Positions 18,525-27,942 are shown, counted from the first letter of the stretch. The stretch is 51,948 nucleotides of DNA from Vibrio sp. CAU 1672 (GCF_029223195.1 NZ_JARHUF010000016.1:1-51948), one strand, 5' to 3'. Program-made: numbers and translations. The notes: generated from the letters alone by a model not told the origin.

Positions 18525-19301
18525 ATGTACGTAGTTGAGTTACAGTTTGAGTGTTTTGACAACACTACGGTAAGTGCGGTTGATAAAGCCGTCAATGGCT
18601 TGCTGGACGCACTGCGTTACAACGGTCAGGTACTGGGTCGCGAGTTCCCGGTTGTCATGGGTGAGGGCGAGTTTTTCGTCCGTGTTGTTTGCCCTGAGCA
18701 GGATAGCCTGCATCCGCGTTACCATTCGGACTTTGTTAAGGTCTGTTTGCAGCGCTTATCCGAGGCGTCATTGCTGGCTCCTAAAGTACGCCTGCTGGGG
18801 CGTGACTTAAACTCGGAACAGGCTGCCGAAGACACGCCGCCAAGCTGGCAGGTGCTTTACACCACTTATGTTCATACCTGCTCACCGCTACGCAGTGGTG
18901 ATACGTTGCTGCCGATACCGCTTTACCGCAATGGCGCGACGCTCAATGGCGATCACAAAGCGGTGATCAAGTGGCAAACTGAATGGCAGGCTTGTGATGA
19001 GCTGCAAATGGCGGGTGCCTGCCGGGCCGAACACGCGGCATTGCATGAAATTTGCGATGTTGACAGTGTCTTGTTCCGTCGGGGCTGGGACCTGCGCGGA
19101 CGCATTGAACACCTCACGAAGATCCCGACCTACTATTACCAGTACCGGGTCGGTGGGGAGTCGCTGCAAAGTGAAAAAGCGCGCAAGTGTCCGAAATGCG
19201 GCGGGGAATGGCTGTTGGATGAGCCGCTGCACGATATCTTTTACTTTAAGTGCGATGACTGCCGGATTGTCTCTAATATTTCCTGGGATCATATCAAGTA
19301 A
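18525..19301 (+). CDS. Zn-ribbon-containing protein (DUF2310 family)
   Basis: 258 aa. The C-terminus carries a rubredoxin-like zinc ribbon, CPKCGGEWLLDE then KCDDCRIV (about residues 218-252). The N-terminal 200 residues have no motif that I recognise and no membrane segment. It begins two bases after syd and ends before a terminator, so it is in a syd operon. The function is unknown; the family assignment rests on the overall resemblance and the ribbon. Confidence 0.8.
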   Translation: MYVVELQFECFDNTTVSAVDKAVNGLLDALRYNGQVLGREFPVVMGEGEFFVRVVCPEQDSLHPRYHSDFVKVCLQRLSEASLLAPKVRLLGRDLNSEQAAEDTPPSWQVLYTTYVHTCSPLRSGDTLLPIPLYRNGATLNGDHKAVIKWQTEWQACDELQMAGACRAEHAALHEICDVDSVLFRRGWDLRGRIEHLTKIPTYYYQYRVGGESLQSEKARKCPKCGGEWLLDEPLHDIFYFKCDDCRIVSNISWDHIK

Positions 19302-19350
19302 TCTCTCGTGGTAGCGTGGTGTTTACCGTGCGCCATGAGCGAGGAAAGAC

Positions 19351-19385
19351 AAAAGGGCTGATGTGTTCACATCAGCCCTTTTTGA
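19351..19385. terminator. Bidirectional terminator between the zinc-ribbon gene and metQ
   Basis: AAAGGGCTGATGTG/CACATCAGCCCTTT stem with an A-run before and a T-run after, between convergent genes. Confidence 0.9.
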
Positions 19386-19416
19386 TCAGTAGGAGGTTGT
19401 GGTTAGCAGTGCGGGA

Positions 19417-20226
19417 TTACCAGCCTTTTACCACGCCGCCCTGGAAAATCTCAGAGGCCGCCTGGTACACTTGTTCGGTTTGGTAGGCTTTGACAAAGTT
19501 CTGGACGTTTTCTGCGTTCACGTTGTCTTCACGGGCCACGATCAGGTTAACGTATGGCGACTCTTTGTCCTCAACAAAAATACCATCGCGTTCCGGTGTC
19601 AGGTTAATGGAACTGGCGTAAGTGGTATTGATGATAGAGATGGCGACATCGTCCAGAGAGCGTGGCAGTTGCGCGGCATCCAGTTCTACAATGGTGATAT
19701 TTTTCGGGTTGCCGATAATGTCACGTACGGTTGCCAGCAGGCCAGCCCCGTCACGTAGTTCGATCAGGCCTTGTTGCTCAAGCAGGAGCAGAGAACGGCC
19801 GAGGTTCGTCGGATCATTGGGCACTGCGATACGCGCACCTGCCTGCAGCTCAGCAACCGCTTTTACCTGTTTAGAGTAACCGGCAATCGGGTAAACGAAC
19901 GAGTTGCCGGCAATCTGCAGTTTGTAGCCGCGATCAGCAATTTGTTGATCGAGATATGGCTTATGCTGGAACGCATTGATATCAATCGAGCCGTCGTCCA
20001 GTGCGGCGTTAGGCGTTACGTAGTCGGTGAAGGTGACCAACTCGACATCCAGGTCGTATTTCTCTTTAGCAATTTTGGCTGCAACTTCAGCGACCTGTGC
20101 TTCTGCACCGGCCATTACGCCAACTTTAACTTTACTGCTGTCCGCGGCATTATCGCCACAACCGGTAAGAGCCAGGGCAGACGCTGCCGTTGCGACGGTT
20201 AGCAGAGCTTTAAGGCTAAATTTCAT
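19417..20226 (-). CDS. metQ: Methionine ABC transporter substrate-binding lipoprotein
   Basis: Periplasmic lipoprotein delivering methionine to MetNI. The signal peptide ends in the lipobox LALTGCGD, with C23 as the lipidated residue. Body motifs of the NlpA/MetQ family are visible: VGVMAGAEAQVAEVAAKIA, NAFQHKPYLDQ and NLGRSLLLLEQQGLI. The length of 269 aa is normal. It is the last gene of metNIQ, 36 bases after metI, with a strong AAGGAGA ribosome site. Confidence 0.96.
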   Translation of the reverse strand: MKFSLKALLTVATAASALALTGCGDNAADSSKVKVGVMAGAEAQVAEVAAKIAKEKYDLDVELVTFTDYVTPNAALDDGSIDINAFQHKPYLDQQIADRGYKLQIAGNSFVYPIAGYSKQVKAVAELQAGARIAVPNDPTNLGRSLLLLEQQGLIELRDGAGLLATVRDIIGNPKNITIVELDAAQLPRSLDDVAISIINTTYASSINLTPERDGIFVEDKESPYVNLIVAREDNVNAENVQNFVKAYQTEQVYQAASEIFQGGVVKGW

Positions 20227-20262
20227 CTCTATCTCCTTATAAAAGTTGTTGTGTTTCGATTC

Positions 20263-20940
20263 TTATCGATGGTCTACGCGACGAACGACAGCGTCACCAA
20301 TAGACTGAATAATTTGTACCAGCACGATGAGCATCACCACGGTGACCGCCATGATCACTACGTCGTAGCGATGGAAGCCATAACGGATGGCAACGTCCCC
20401 CAGACCGCCACCGCCAACGGTACCGGCCATAGCTGAGTAGCTGACCAGAGTGACCAGGGTAATGGTGACAGAGTTAACAATAGTCGGCATTGCTTCAGGC
20501 AACAGCACTTTAGTGATGATTTGCATCGGGGTTGCCCCCATCGATTGGGCCGCCTCGACCAGACCGGTCGGGACTTCCAGCAGCGCGCCTTCGATAAGAC
20601 GGGCAACAAATGGGATCGCCCCGATGGTCAGAGGTACGATCGCAGCTGTGGTGCCGATAAAGGTGCCAACCAGCAGTTTAGTCACGGGTATGATCGCGAC
20701 CATTAGCACCAAAAAAGGGACCGAGCGGCCGATGTTGACAATTGCCCCGAGGGTTTTATTGACCTGCGGGTTTTCGATCAGGCCGCCTTTTTTGCTGGTA
20801 TGCAGAATCACCCCGAGCGGGATGCCGATGGCAAAACCGACCACTCCGGCCACCGCAACCATGTAGAGAGTTTCCCAGGTAGCACCTAAAAGCAGGTTGC
20901 TGTTCAGGCTCAGCCATTGCGAAATTGTATTAAAGGACAT
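20263..20940 (-). CDS. metI: Methionine ABC transporter permease
   Basis: 225 aa with five to six transmembrane helices and the permease EAA-type loop ([20 protein letters not shown], about residue 137) that contacts the MetN ATPase. The ATG at 20940 overlaps the metN stop by 11 bases; a TTG two codons upstream is less likely. It is translationally coupled with metN, giving a stoichiometric complex. Confidence 0.95.
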   Translation of the reverse strand: MSFNTISQWLSLNSNLLLGATWETLYMVAVAGVVGFAIGIPLGVILHTSKKGGLIENPQVNKTLGAIVNIGRSVPFLVLMVAIIPVTKLLVGTFIGTTAAIVPLTIGAIPFVARLIEGALLEVPTGLVEAAQSMGATPMQIITKVLLPEAMPTIVNSVTITLVTLVSYSAMAGTVGGGGLGDVAIRYGFHRYDVVIMAVTVVMLIVLVQIIQSIGDAVVRRVDHR

Positions 20941-21964
20941 AGCCAAGTACCTCGACTTTTACGTTGTGTTCACGCAGGAATTGTAGGGCTGCAGTATCAT
21001 CTTTCTCAGTACCAAACAGCTCTGCGACCATCATGCCGAACTTTACGCCGCCGGCGTAATCAAGGTCAGAACTGAGAATATTGACATCGATATTGTGGAT
21101 ACGTGATATCTGTGACATCAGCGGGGCATCCACGGTAGCACCGGTGAACTCCAGTCGTACCAATGGATAGCTGTTGGCGACGCGGCTTGGCTGCAGGCGT
21201 GCCTGGTAGTCTTCCGGGATCGACAGATCCAGCGTCGAACGAATAAAATCGTGTGCCAGTTCCGTTTTCGGGTGGGCGAAAATATCGCCGACCGAACCGC
21301 GCTCAACCAGTTCGCCACCGCCGATAATAGCGACCTGATGGCAGATACTCTTCACCACCTCCATTTCGTGGGTGATGAGCAAAATGGTAATCTCCAGTTT
21401 GCGGTTAATTTCTTTCAGTAGTTCCAGAATCGACTGGGTAGTGGCAGGGTCTAAGGCGCTGGTGGCTTCATCACATAGCAACACCTGCGGGTCTGAGGCC
21501 AGAGCACGGGCAATGGCAACACGTTGTTTTTGACCGCCACTCAGGTTGGCCGGGTAACTCTCATGTTTATCTTCCAGGCCCACCAGCTTGAGCAGTTCGG
21601 TTACTTTACTCTGGATATGTGTCGTCTCTTTACCCGCCAGTTCCAGCGGCAGCGCCACATTATCAAATACGGTACGTGAAGAGAGCAGGTTAAAGTGCTG
21701 GAAGATCATGCCAATATTGCGGCGCGCTTCGCTCAGTTGTTTTTTGTTCAGTGTGGTGAGATCCACGCCAGCCACAACAATAGAACCGGAGGTTGGAGCC
21801 TCTAACATGTTCACGCAGCGGATAAGGGTACTTTTTCCAGCACCAGAAGAGCCGATTACACCGAAGATGGTGCCCTTGGCAATATCGAGGTTAATGTCTT
21901 TCAGCGCATGAATTTCCTTGCTGCCCTGATAAAACACTTTGTTGACGTTTTTTATTTCTATCAT
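20930..21964 (-). CDS. metN: Methionine ABC transporter ATP-binding protein
   Basis: 344 aa. ABC ATPase with Walker [10 protein letters not shown] (about 37), the signature [15 protein letters not shown] (about 141), Walker [12 protein letters not shown] and the H-loop LLITHEM. The C-terminal domain (about 265-344) is the NIL/ACT-type methionine sensor that mediates trans-inhibition of uptake. It is the first gene of metNIQ, behind MetJ boxes. Confidence 0.97.
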   Translation of the reverse strand: MIEIKNVNKVFYQGSKEIHALKDINLDIAKGTIFGVIGSSGAGKSTLIRCVNMLEAPTSGSIVVAGVDLTTLNKKQLSEARRNIGMIFQHFNLLSSRTVFDNVALPLELAGKETTHIQSKVTELLKLVGLEDKHESYPANLSGGQKQRVAIARALASDPQVLLCDEATSALDPATTQSILELLKEINRKLEITILLITHEMEVVKSICHQVAIIGGGELVERGSVGDIFAHPKTELAHDFIRSTLDLSIPEDYQARLQPSRVANSYPLVRLEFTGATVDAPLMSQISRIHNIDVNILSSDLDYAGGVKFGMMVAELFGTEKDDTAALQFLREHNVKVEVLGYVL

Positions 21965-22056
21965 CTTTCAACCTACGCCGGGAAACTGGGGAGTTCAAGG
22001 AATGAAACTGTCCTTCATTAGCATTAAATGTTGAACTCAATCTCAACTTTCAGTCG

Positions 22057-22085
22057 ATGCTATGGGTTAAGCAGTTTTAAGTCAA
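22057..22085 (-). promoter_or_regulatory. Candidate metNIQ promoter
   Basis: On the minus strand TTGACT (22085-22080) stands 17 bases before TAGCAT (22062-22057), about 93 bases before the metN ATG. It lies directly downstream of the MetJ boxes. Confidence 0.5.
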
Positions 22086-22086
22086 T

Positions 22087-22110
22087 AGATATTTTTACGT
22101 CTAGACGTCT
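22087..22110. promoter_or_regulatory. MetJ operator (three tandem MET boxes)
   Basis: One perfect 8-bp MET box AGACGTCT (22103-22110) is preceded in register by TTACGTCT (22095-22102, 6 of 8) and AGATATTT (22087-22094, 5 of 8). MetJ binds at least two adjacent boxes with S-adenosylmethionine as co-repressor. The position immediately upstream of the metN promoter fits repression of methionine uptake when SAM is plentiful. Confidence 0.85.
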
Positions 22111-22198
22111 AAAATACAAAGCAATCGGAATTAGATAGTGTTGAACGCTATAAGGTGTGCAATAATCTGATTAAATATAGTTGATAGAGAAATAAATT

Positions 22199-22753
22199 TT
22201 GGCAAAACCCGCTGTTTTTATCGATCGTGATGGCGTGATCAACGTTGACCACGGTTATGTTCATGATGAGCATGATTTTGAATACATTGATGGTGTCTTT
22301 GAAGCAACTAAAGCATTAAAAGATAAAGGATATCTGTTAGTTTTGGTGACTAACCAGTCTGGTATTGCCCGAGGTAAATTCAGCGAAGACCGTTTTCTGT
22401 CACTGACTCAGTGGATGGACTGGAATTTTGTCGATAACGGCGTCGAGTTCGACGGTTTTTATTACTGCCCGCATCACCCGGAACATGGTATTGGTGAGTA
22501 CAAGCAGGATTGTGAATGCCGTAAACCCAAACCAGGTATGTTCATCTCTGCGCGTGATTACCTCAAGATTGATATGGCGAACTCGGTGATGATCGGCGAC
22601 AAAGCGGAAGACATGATGGCCGCAGCGGCGGCAGGGGTGGGCACCAAGATTTTAGTTCGCAGCGGTAAACCGGTTACGCCACAGGGCGAAGCACTGGCTG
22701 ATGCAGTGTTAGACAGCATCGCGGATGTGCCGGCTTACCTTCAGCTATCTTAA
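22199..22753 (+). CDS. gmhB: D-glycero-beta-D-manno-heptose-1,7-bisphosphate 7-phosphatase
   Basis: HAD-family phosphatase in ADP-heptose synthesis for the lipopolysaccharide core. The 184 aa include the HAD nucleophile motif FIDRDGVIN (D9/D11 type), the Thr/Ser motif [11 protein letters not shown], and a zinc loop with CPHHPEHG then [20 protein letters not shown] is the final acidic motif. The start is TTG; the residues after it ([11 protein letters not shown]) align with the E. coli N-terminus, so no shorter start is feasible. It is transcribed divergently from metN and has its own terminator. Confidence 0.95.
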   Translation: MAKPAVFIDRDGVINVDHGYVHDEHDFEYIDGVFEATKALKDKGYLLVLVTNQSGIARGKFSEDRFLSLTQWMDWNFVDNGVEFDGFYYCPHHPEHGIGEYKQDCECRKPKPGMFISARDYLKIDMANSVMIGDKAEDMMAAAAAGVGTKILVRSGKPVTPQGEALADAVLDSIADVPAYLQLS

Positions 22754-22774
22754 GTATGCTGGTGAGGCTGAACT

Positions 22775-22801
22775 GGGAAGCGGGCGCTTCCCTTTTTGTT
22801 T
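22775..22801 (+). terminator. Rho-independent terminator of gmhB
   Basis: GGGAAGC/GCTTCCC stem (22775-22781 and 22786-22792) with a GGGC loop, followed by TTTTTGTTT. Confidence 0.9.
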
Positions 22802-22877
22802 GATCCTCCATTCTGTTTAGTGTGCCTGAGTATTCAATGATTTCATCACTTGTATTAACCACCTATTTGATTCACCT

Positions 22878-23822
22878 ATGAGCAAGAAACTTACTATTCT
22901 GGATATCGCCAAATTAGCCGGTGTCGGCAAGTCAACGGTGTCGCGCGTATTAACCAATGATCCGAAAGTGAAACCGGCAACCCGTGAGAAGGTTGAACGG
23001 ATCATTCAGGATTCCGGTTATGTGCCATCGAAGTCGGCTCAGTCGATGCGGGGCGGTAGTCAGAAGGTGGTTGGAGTGATCATTTCTCGTCTTGATTCAC
23101 CGTCGGAAAACCGCGCGGTCGGCACCATGCTCAGCGCGTTGTATCAGGCGGGCTATGATGTGGTGATCATGGAGAGCCAGTTTGATCGCGAAAAAACCAA
23201 TGAACATCTGCAAGTGTTAAAGAAACGCAATGTTGACGGTGTGATTGTGTTTGGTTTTACCGGCTGTGATGAAACAGCACTTGCAGAGTGGCAGCATCGT
23301 GCGGTGGTGATCGCCATGGATACGGAACATGTCTCTTCGATCAATTATGATAATCAAGGGGTGATCGAGCTGGCGCTGGCCCATTTGGAGCAACACGCCA
23401 CGCGCCGTATTGCTTATATTGGGGTGAACCCTGAAGATAAGACCACCGGGTTAGCCCGCCTCAATGCTTACCAGAATTGGTGTCAGCAGCAGCAGATCAC
23501 GCCGGTGTATCAGACCGGACAACTCAGCCATGAAAGTGCCTATCAACTGGTCGATGCCGTGCTCGACGCGCAAACTCAGGCCATCGTCTGTGCCAGTGAT
23601 ACCCTGGCGCTGGGGGTGATCAAACGCCTGCAAGAGCTGGGACGTGAAGATGTTGTGGTGACCGGGGTCGGTGGTAGTGAATTACTGGCGTTTCTGTTTC
23701 CTAAAGTGTTCAGTGTCGATCCCGGCTATGCCCATGCGGGGGAAAAAGCCGCTAATATGTTGATAAATCAATTAAATGGTAACGCTTCTGTTACCCACTT
23801 TACTCAAAAACCCATCGCTTAA
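22878..23822 (+). CDS. treR: Trehalose operon repressor
   Basis: LacI/GalR-type repressor of the trehalose genes, 314 aa. The N-terminal helix-turn-helix is TILDIAKLAGVGKSTVSRVL, followed by the hinge region (SKSAQSMRGG) and a periplasmic-binding-like sensor domain. In E. coli the inducer is trehalose 6-phosphate. It precedes treB by 165 bases, which contain two palindromes of the TreR type. Confidence 0.95.
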   Translation: MSKKLTILDIAKLAGVGKSTVSRVLTNDPKVKPATREKVERIIQDSGYVPSKSAQSMRGGSQKVVGVIISRLDSPSENRAVGTMLSALYQAGYDVVIMESQFDREKTNEHLQVLKKRNVDGVIVFGFTGCDETALAEWQHRAVVIAMDTEHVSSINYDNQGVIELALAHLEQHATRRIAYIGVNPEDKTTGLARLNAYQNWCQQQQITPVYQTGQLSHESAYQLVDAVLDAQTQAIVCASDTLALGVIKRLQELGREDVVVTGVGGSELLAFLFPKVFSVDPGYAHAGEKAANMLINQLNGNASVTHFTQKPIA

Positions 23823-23846
23823 GCAGGACCTGCTCTAAAATTATAC

Positions 23847-23862
23847 TGTGATCTCTTTCAAT
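23847..23862. promoter_or_regulatory. Candidate CRP site upstream of treB
   Basis: TGTGA, six bases, TCAAT: 8 of 10 conserved CRP half-site positions match. It lies directly next to the first TreR operator, as expected for catabolite control of a PTS sugar operon. Not proven by sequence alone. Confidence 0.4.
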
Positions 23863-23864
23863 TA

Positions 23865-23880
23865 ATGGGACTGTTCCCAT
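23865..23880. promoter_or_regulatory. TreR operator O1
   Basis: ATGGGACTGTTCCCAT, a palindrome with GGGA/TCCC arms. It matches the GGGAACGTTCCC core known for E. coli TreR with two centre changes. Confidence 0.8.
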
Positions 23881-23920
23881 TTTATTTTTCGGTCACCGGT
23901 GGCACTATTTTAATTATTGA

Positions 23921-23937
23921 GTGGGAATGTTCCCATT
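23921..23937. promoter_or_regulatory. TreR operator O2
   Basis: TGGGAATGTTCCCA (23922-23935) is closer to the E. coli TreR core than O1. The two operator centres are 56 bp apart, bracketing the likely treB promoter, so a repression loop or double block is plausible. Confidence 0.85.
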
Positions 23938-23987
23938 TGAGCAATGAATATTACAATGAATGTATCCAATACAGGGTGGACAAAGTT

Positions 23988-25412
23988 ATGAGTAAGATTG
24001 CGCGTCAAGACGTTCAGCGTCTGATTGAGCTGGTCGGGGGGCCGGACAATATCGCCAGTGTAAGCCACTGCCTGACTCGCTTGCGTTTTGTGTTGAACGA
24101 CACCGAAAAAGCGGACAGTAAACAGTTGGAAGGTCTGGCGATGGTCAAAGGCTGCTTTACCAATGCCGGTCAGTTCCAGGTGGTGATCGGCACGGAAGTG
24201 GATTCGGTGTACAAAGTGTTAATTGAGCTGACCGGGAAATCGGAAGCATCCAAAGACGAGGCGAAGAATGCGGCTCGTCAGAACATGAATATTCTCGAGC
24301 GCGGCATTTCACACCTTGCAGAAATCTTTGTTCCTTTGCTGCCTGCGATTATTACCGGTGGTTTGATCCTCGGTTTCCGTAACGTGATTGGCGACATCAG
24401 GATGTTTGACGGCCAGTCGCTGACGCAGATCAGTCAGTTCTGGGCCACGGTACACTCGTTCTTATGGCTGATTGGTGAGGCGATCTTCTTCTTCCTCCCG
24501 GTTGGTGTGTGCTGGTCCACGGTGAGAAAACTCGGTGGTACGCCAATTCTGGGCATCACCTTGGGGGTGACGCTGGTCTCTCCGCAGCTGATGAATGCCT
24601 ACTTAATTGGTAAGCAGGCACCGGAAGTGTGGGATTTTGGCCTGTTTGTGATTGAAAAAGTTGGTTATCAGGCACAGGTTATCCCGGCGATGCTGGCCGG
24701 TGTGGCCCTGGCGTTTATTGAAACCCACCTGAAGCGTATTGTGCCTTCTTACCTCTATCTGGTGGTGGTGCCGTTTGTGTCGATCATTGTCTCTGTGATG
24801 CTGGCGCACTCAATCATCGGACCGTTTGGACGCATGCTGGGTGATGGTGTGGCGTTCGCGGCGAAGGCGGCCATGACCGGCGACTTTGCGATGATCGGCT
24901 CGACAATTTTTGGTTTCCTTTACGCACCATTGGTGATCACCGGTATTCACCACACCACCAACGCGGTGGATCTGCAGCTGATGCAGGAGCTGGGTGGTAC
25001 GCCTATCTGGCCGTTAATCGCCCTGTCTAATATTGCTCAGGCTTCAGCGGTAGTCGGTATCATCATCATCAGTAAGAAGCATGGTGAACGTGATATCTCT
25101 GTACCGGCGGCGATTTCTGCTTACCTGGGGGTAACGGAACCGGCGATGTACGGTATCAACCTGAAGTACAAATTCCCAATGCTAAGCGCGATGATCGGCA
25201 GTGCGATTGCCGCTGCTATCTGTGGCAGTGCAGGTGTGATGGCGAACGGTATCGGTGTGGGTGGCCTGCCGGGGATCTTATCTATCCAGCCACAGTTCTG
25301 GGGTATCTTTGCCCTGGCGATGTTGGTGGCCATCGTTGTGCCTGTGACCCTGACTTTGCTGCTCTACAAACGAGCACAGGCTAAAGGTGAACTGGAACCT
25401 GCCAGCGCGTAA
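23988..25412 (+). CDS. treB: Trehalose-specific PTS enzyme IIBC
   Basis: Imports and phosphorylates trehalose to trehalose 6-phosphate. The ATG at 23988 (site AGGGTGG) gives 474 aa, matching E. coli TreB (473), and places both TreR operators outside the gene. The N-terminal EIIB domain has the phosphorylated cysteine in SVSHCLTRLRF (about residue 28). The EIIC domain (about 110-460) has around ten transmembrane helices with the conserved TGIHHTTNAVDL. A cognate EIIA is absent and is usually supplied by glucose EIIA (Crr). Confidence 0.96.
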   Translation: MSKIARQDVQRLIELVGGPDNIASVSHCLTRLRFVLNDTEKADSKQLEGLAMVKGCFTNAGQFQVVIGTEVDSVYKVLIELTGKSEASKDEAKNAARQNMNILERGISHLAEIFVPLLPAIITGGLILGFRNVIGDIRMFDGQSLTQISQFWATVHSFLWLIGEAIFFFLPVGVCWSTVRKLGGTPILGITLGVTLVSPQLMNAYLIGKQAPEVWDFGLFVIEKVGYQAQVIPAMLAGVALAFIETHLKRIVPSYLYLVVVPFVSIIVSVMLAHSIIGPFGRMLGDGVAFAAKAAMTGDFAMIGSTIFGFLYAPLVITGIHHTTNAVDLQLMQELGGTPIWPLIALSNIAQASAVVGIIIISKKHGERDISVPAAISAYLGVTEPAMYGINLKYKFPMLSAMIGSAIAAAICGSAGVMANGIGVGGLPGILSIQPQFWGIFALAMLVAIVVPVTLTLLLYKRAQAKGELEPASA

Positions 25413-25420
25413 TACAACTC

Positions 25421-25442
25421 GAGGCAGCCCCGTTGCTGCCTC
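25421..25442 (+). other. Hairpin between treB and treC
   Basis: GAGGCAGC/GCTGCCTC with a 6-base loop, 8 bases after the treB stop. No clean T-run follows, so it is more likely an mRNA stabiliser or partial attenuator than a full terminator. Confidence 0.6.
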
Positions 25443-25568
25443 ACTTTTCAACCCGGTCACTGTCGTTACCTCTGCGGCGTGACGTGGTGAGTTAACTTCA
25501 CATTTTTTTTTCAAACTTTTTATTTTTAAACCGTTTATTTTTTCAATACTGGTAAGTGAGTGTTAGAA

Positions 25569-27254
25569 ATGGCAATGACCAAGCATGATGAGAGCTGGTG
25601 GAAAACCGCAACCATCTATCAAATTTACCCCAAAAGCTTTTGTGACAGTGGCAGTCAAGGCACGGGCGATATCAAAGGGATCATTTCTAAACTGGATTAT
25701 CTTAAGCGCCTGGGAGTGGATGCAATCTGGCTGACGCCGGTGTATCAGTCGCCGATGATCGATAACGGTTATGACATCTCGGATTATTACGCGATTAACC
25801 CGGATTTCGGTACCATGGAAGATTTTGATACTTTACTGGCTGAGGCTCACCAGCTAGGTATCCGCATCATTATGGACATTGTGGTCAACCACACGTCGAC
25901 AGAGCATAAGTGGTTCCAGTCGGCCTTAGGTGACAAGAACAGCCCATACCGTGATTACTATATCTGGAAAGATCCGGTCGATGGTGCTGAACCAAACAAC
26001 TGGCATTCCAAATTCGGTGGTAACGCCTGGGAACTCGATGAGGCGACCGGTCAATATTACCTGCATCTGTTTGCGAAAGAGCAAGCGGATTTAAACTGGG
26101 AAAACCCGGTTGTGCGTGAAGAAGTCAAAGAAGTCATCAGCTTTTGGGCAGAGAAGGGGGTCGACGGTTTCCGCTTAGACGTGATCAACCTGATTTCTAA
26201 ACAGCAAGATTTCCCAAGGGATGATATGGGTGACGGGCGTCGTTTCTACACCGATGGCCCGCGTGTCCACGAATATCTGCAAGAAATCAGTCAAGCGGTA
26301 TTCCAAAAATACGGCAGTGTGACCGTGGGTGAGATGTCCTCGACCACATTAGAGCACTGTCAGCAGTATTCATCGCAAGATGGTAAAGAGCTGTCGATGG
26401 TGTTCAACTTTCATCACCTGAAAGTGGACTATCCGAATGGTGAGAAGTGGACCAAAGCGCCGTTTGACTTCATCCAGCTAAAGCAAATTTTTAACCATTG
26501 GCAAACGGGTCTGAACGGCAAAGGATGGGGGGCACTGTTCTGGTGTAACCACGACCAACCCCGCGTGGTGAGCCGTTTGGGTGATGACAAGCAATACCGG
26601 GTTGAATCAGCGAAGATGCTCGCGGCATCGGTGCACATGATGCAAGGTACACCGTATATTTATCAGGGTGAAGAGATCGGTATGACCAACCCTGGTTACA
26701 CTGAAATCAGCCAGTATCGTGATGTAGAAAGCACCAACATGTACGACATCATGGTGAATCGCGATGGTGTGGCGCATGATGACATGATGGCGATCCTGGC
26801 GCAGAAATCCCGGGATAATTCACGCACGCCAATGCAGTGGAATAATCAAGCGCATGCTGGCTTTACCCAAGGTACACCATGGCTTCAGGTGGCGGAGAAC
26901 TATCCTGAGGTGAATGCTGAGGCAGCGGTCGCGGATTTGAATTCGGTGTTCTATTTCTACAAGCGTTTGACCGAACTGCGTAAACAGGTGCCGGTGATCA
27001 CGCACGGCCGTTACGAAGATCTCCTGCCTGAGCACCAACAGATTTTTGCTTATGCGCGCCAGGGAGAGGGACAGACCTTATTGTGTATCAATAACTATTA
27101 TGCACAAGAAGCGGCTTGTGTGCTGCCAGCGCGTTTTGCAATGCATCAGGCCAAACTGCTGTTGTCTAACTACCCGAACTCAGCCAGTACGGTCGCATTG
27201 GAGCATCAGGTATTGCGCCCATACGAGACACGTATTCTGCTGCTCGAAGATTAA
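25569..27254 (+). CDS. treC: Trehalose-6-phosphate hydrolase (alpha,alpha-phosphotrehalase)
   Basis: Cleaves trehalose 6-phosphate into glucose and glucose 6-phosphate in the cytoplasm. GH13 enzyme, 561 aa. Conserved motifs: MDIVVNHTS (region I); GFRLDVINLIS with the nucleophile aspartate (II); VGEMSSTTLE with the acid/base glutamate (III); and WCNHDQPRVVSR (IV). The ATG at 25569 is preferred, with a GTGAG site 8 bases before it. A GTG three codons upstream and an ATG two codons downstream are alternatives. It completes the treR-treB-treC regulon. Confidence 0.96.
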   Translation: MAMTKHDESWWKTATIYQIYPKSFCDSGSQGTGDIKGIISKLDYLKRLGVDAIWLTPVYQSPMIDNGYDISDYYAINPDFGTMEDFDTLLAEAHQLGIRIIMDIVVNHTSTEHKWFQSALGDKNSPYRDYYIWKDPVDGAEPNNWHSKFGGNAWELDEATGQYYLHLFAKEQADLNWENPVVREEVKEVISFWAEKGVDGFRLDVINLISKQQDFPRDDMGDGRRFYTDGPRVHEYLQEISQAVFQKYGSVTVGEMSSTTLEHCQQYSSQDGKELSMVFNFHHLKVDYPNGEKWTKAPFDFIQLKQIFNHWQTGLNGKGWGALFWCNHDQPRVVSRLGDDKQYRVESAKMLAASVHMMQGTPYIYQGEEIGMTNPGYTEISQYRDVESTNMYDIMVNRDGVAHDDMMAILAQKSRDNSRTPMQWNNQAHAGFTQGTPWLQVAENYPEVNAEAAVADLNSVFYFYKRLTELRKQVPVITHGRYEDLLPEHQQIFAYARQGEGQTLLCINNYYAQEAACVLPARFAMHQAKLLLSNYPNSASTVALEHQVLRPYETRILLLED

Positions 27255-27275
27255 TTTCAGTTATTGTTATCCCCT

Positions 27276-27328
27276 AAGGACTTCGGTCCTGACCAAAAGG
27301 CTTTGGCGTTGCCCCCAAAGCCTTTTTT
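27276..27328. terminator. Hairpin pair ending treC; bidirectional terminator
   Basis: First an AGGACTTCGGTCCT hairpin with a UUCG tetraloop (27277-27290). Then AAAAGGCTTTGG/CCAAAGCCTTTTTT (27295-27328) with T-runs on both strands. It serves treC (plus) and yitT (minus). Confidence 0.88.
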
Positions 27329-27339
27329 ATCTCCGGCGT

Positions 27340-27942
27340 TTACTGGCCGTAAGAGACGGTATAGCGGTGTGGCTTATGGTTCATCGCCAGGACCATATTT
27401 AAGGCAAATGCCCCCAAAACAGACAGGGCAATAACCCAGGGCGAGACGAAGAAGAAAGAAGCGAACAGAATGCACGCATCGATGGTCATCTGGCTTTTGC
27501 CGACCGAGATGCCGAACCTATCCTGGATGAACAGGCACAATACGTTAAACCCACCTAAGCTGGAGCGGTGGCGGAACAGGATCAGCATTCCTAACCCCAT
27601 CAGCACCCCCCCGGCGACAGCGCAATAGATGTCGTTGACCGATTCTAGTGAGATAAACAAGTAGAGGTGATCAGCAAAAACGGACACTAAAGCCCCGGAA
27701 ATAGCACTGTTGATCGCGAAACGGCGGCCAAAGCGTTGCCAGGCAAGAACATAGAACGGGCAGTTGGTCAAAAAGTACAGCACACCAAAGCTAAAAGGTG
27801 TAAATTGACTGATTAACAATGCCAAGCCAGTCGTGCCTCCGGTGAGCAGCTGAGCCGATTGGAGAAAGAAAACCCCTTGAGCAACCAAAAAGGTGCCGGT
27901 GAGGATGGCTATCCAGTCTTCTTTTAGTGTATGTTTTTCCAT
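27340..27942 (-). CDS. YitT family membrane protein
   Basis: 200 aa, five to six transmembrane helices, of the YitT/YczE-type membrane family. The family pattern QSAQLLTGGTTGLALLISQ lies near residue 28, and GGFNVLCLFIQDRFGISVG follows about residue 130. No transported substrate is established. It starts at the ATG at 27942; a TTG one codon upstream is not needed. It stands alone between two convergent or divergent neighbours. Confidence 0.85.
   Translation of the reverse strand: MEKHTLKEDWIAILTGTFLVAQGVFFLQSAQLLTGGTTGLALLISQFTPFSFGVLYFLTNCPFYVLAWQRFGRRFAINSAISGALVSVFADHLYLFISLESVNDIYCAVAGGVLMGLGMLILFRHRSSLGGFNVLCLFIQDRFGISVGKSQMTIDACILFASFFFVSPWVIALSVLGAFALNMVLAMNHKPHRYTVSYGQ

Noticed and set aside
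21965..22198. SAM riboswitch upstream of metN
   Set aside because: No S-box core; the MET boxes explain methionine control.
23865..23987. N-terminal extension of treB
   Set aside because: It would contain both TreR operators; the conserved protein begins at 23988, behind a good ribosome site.
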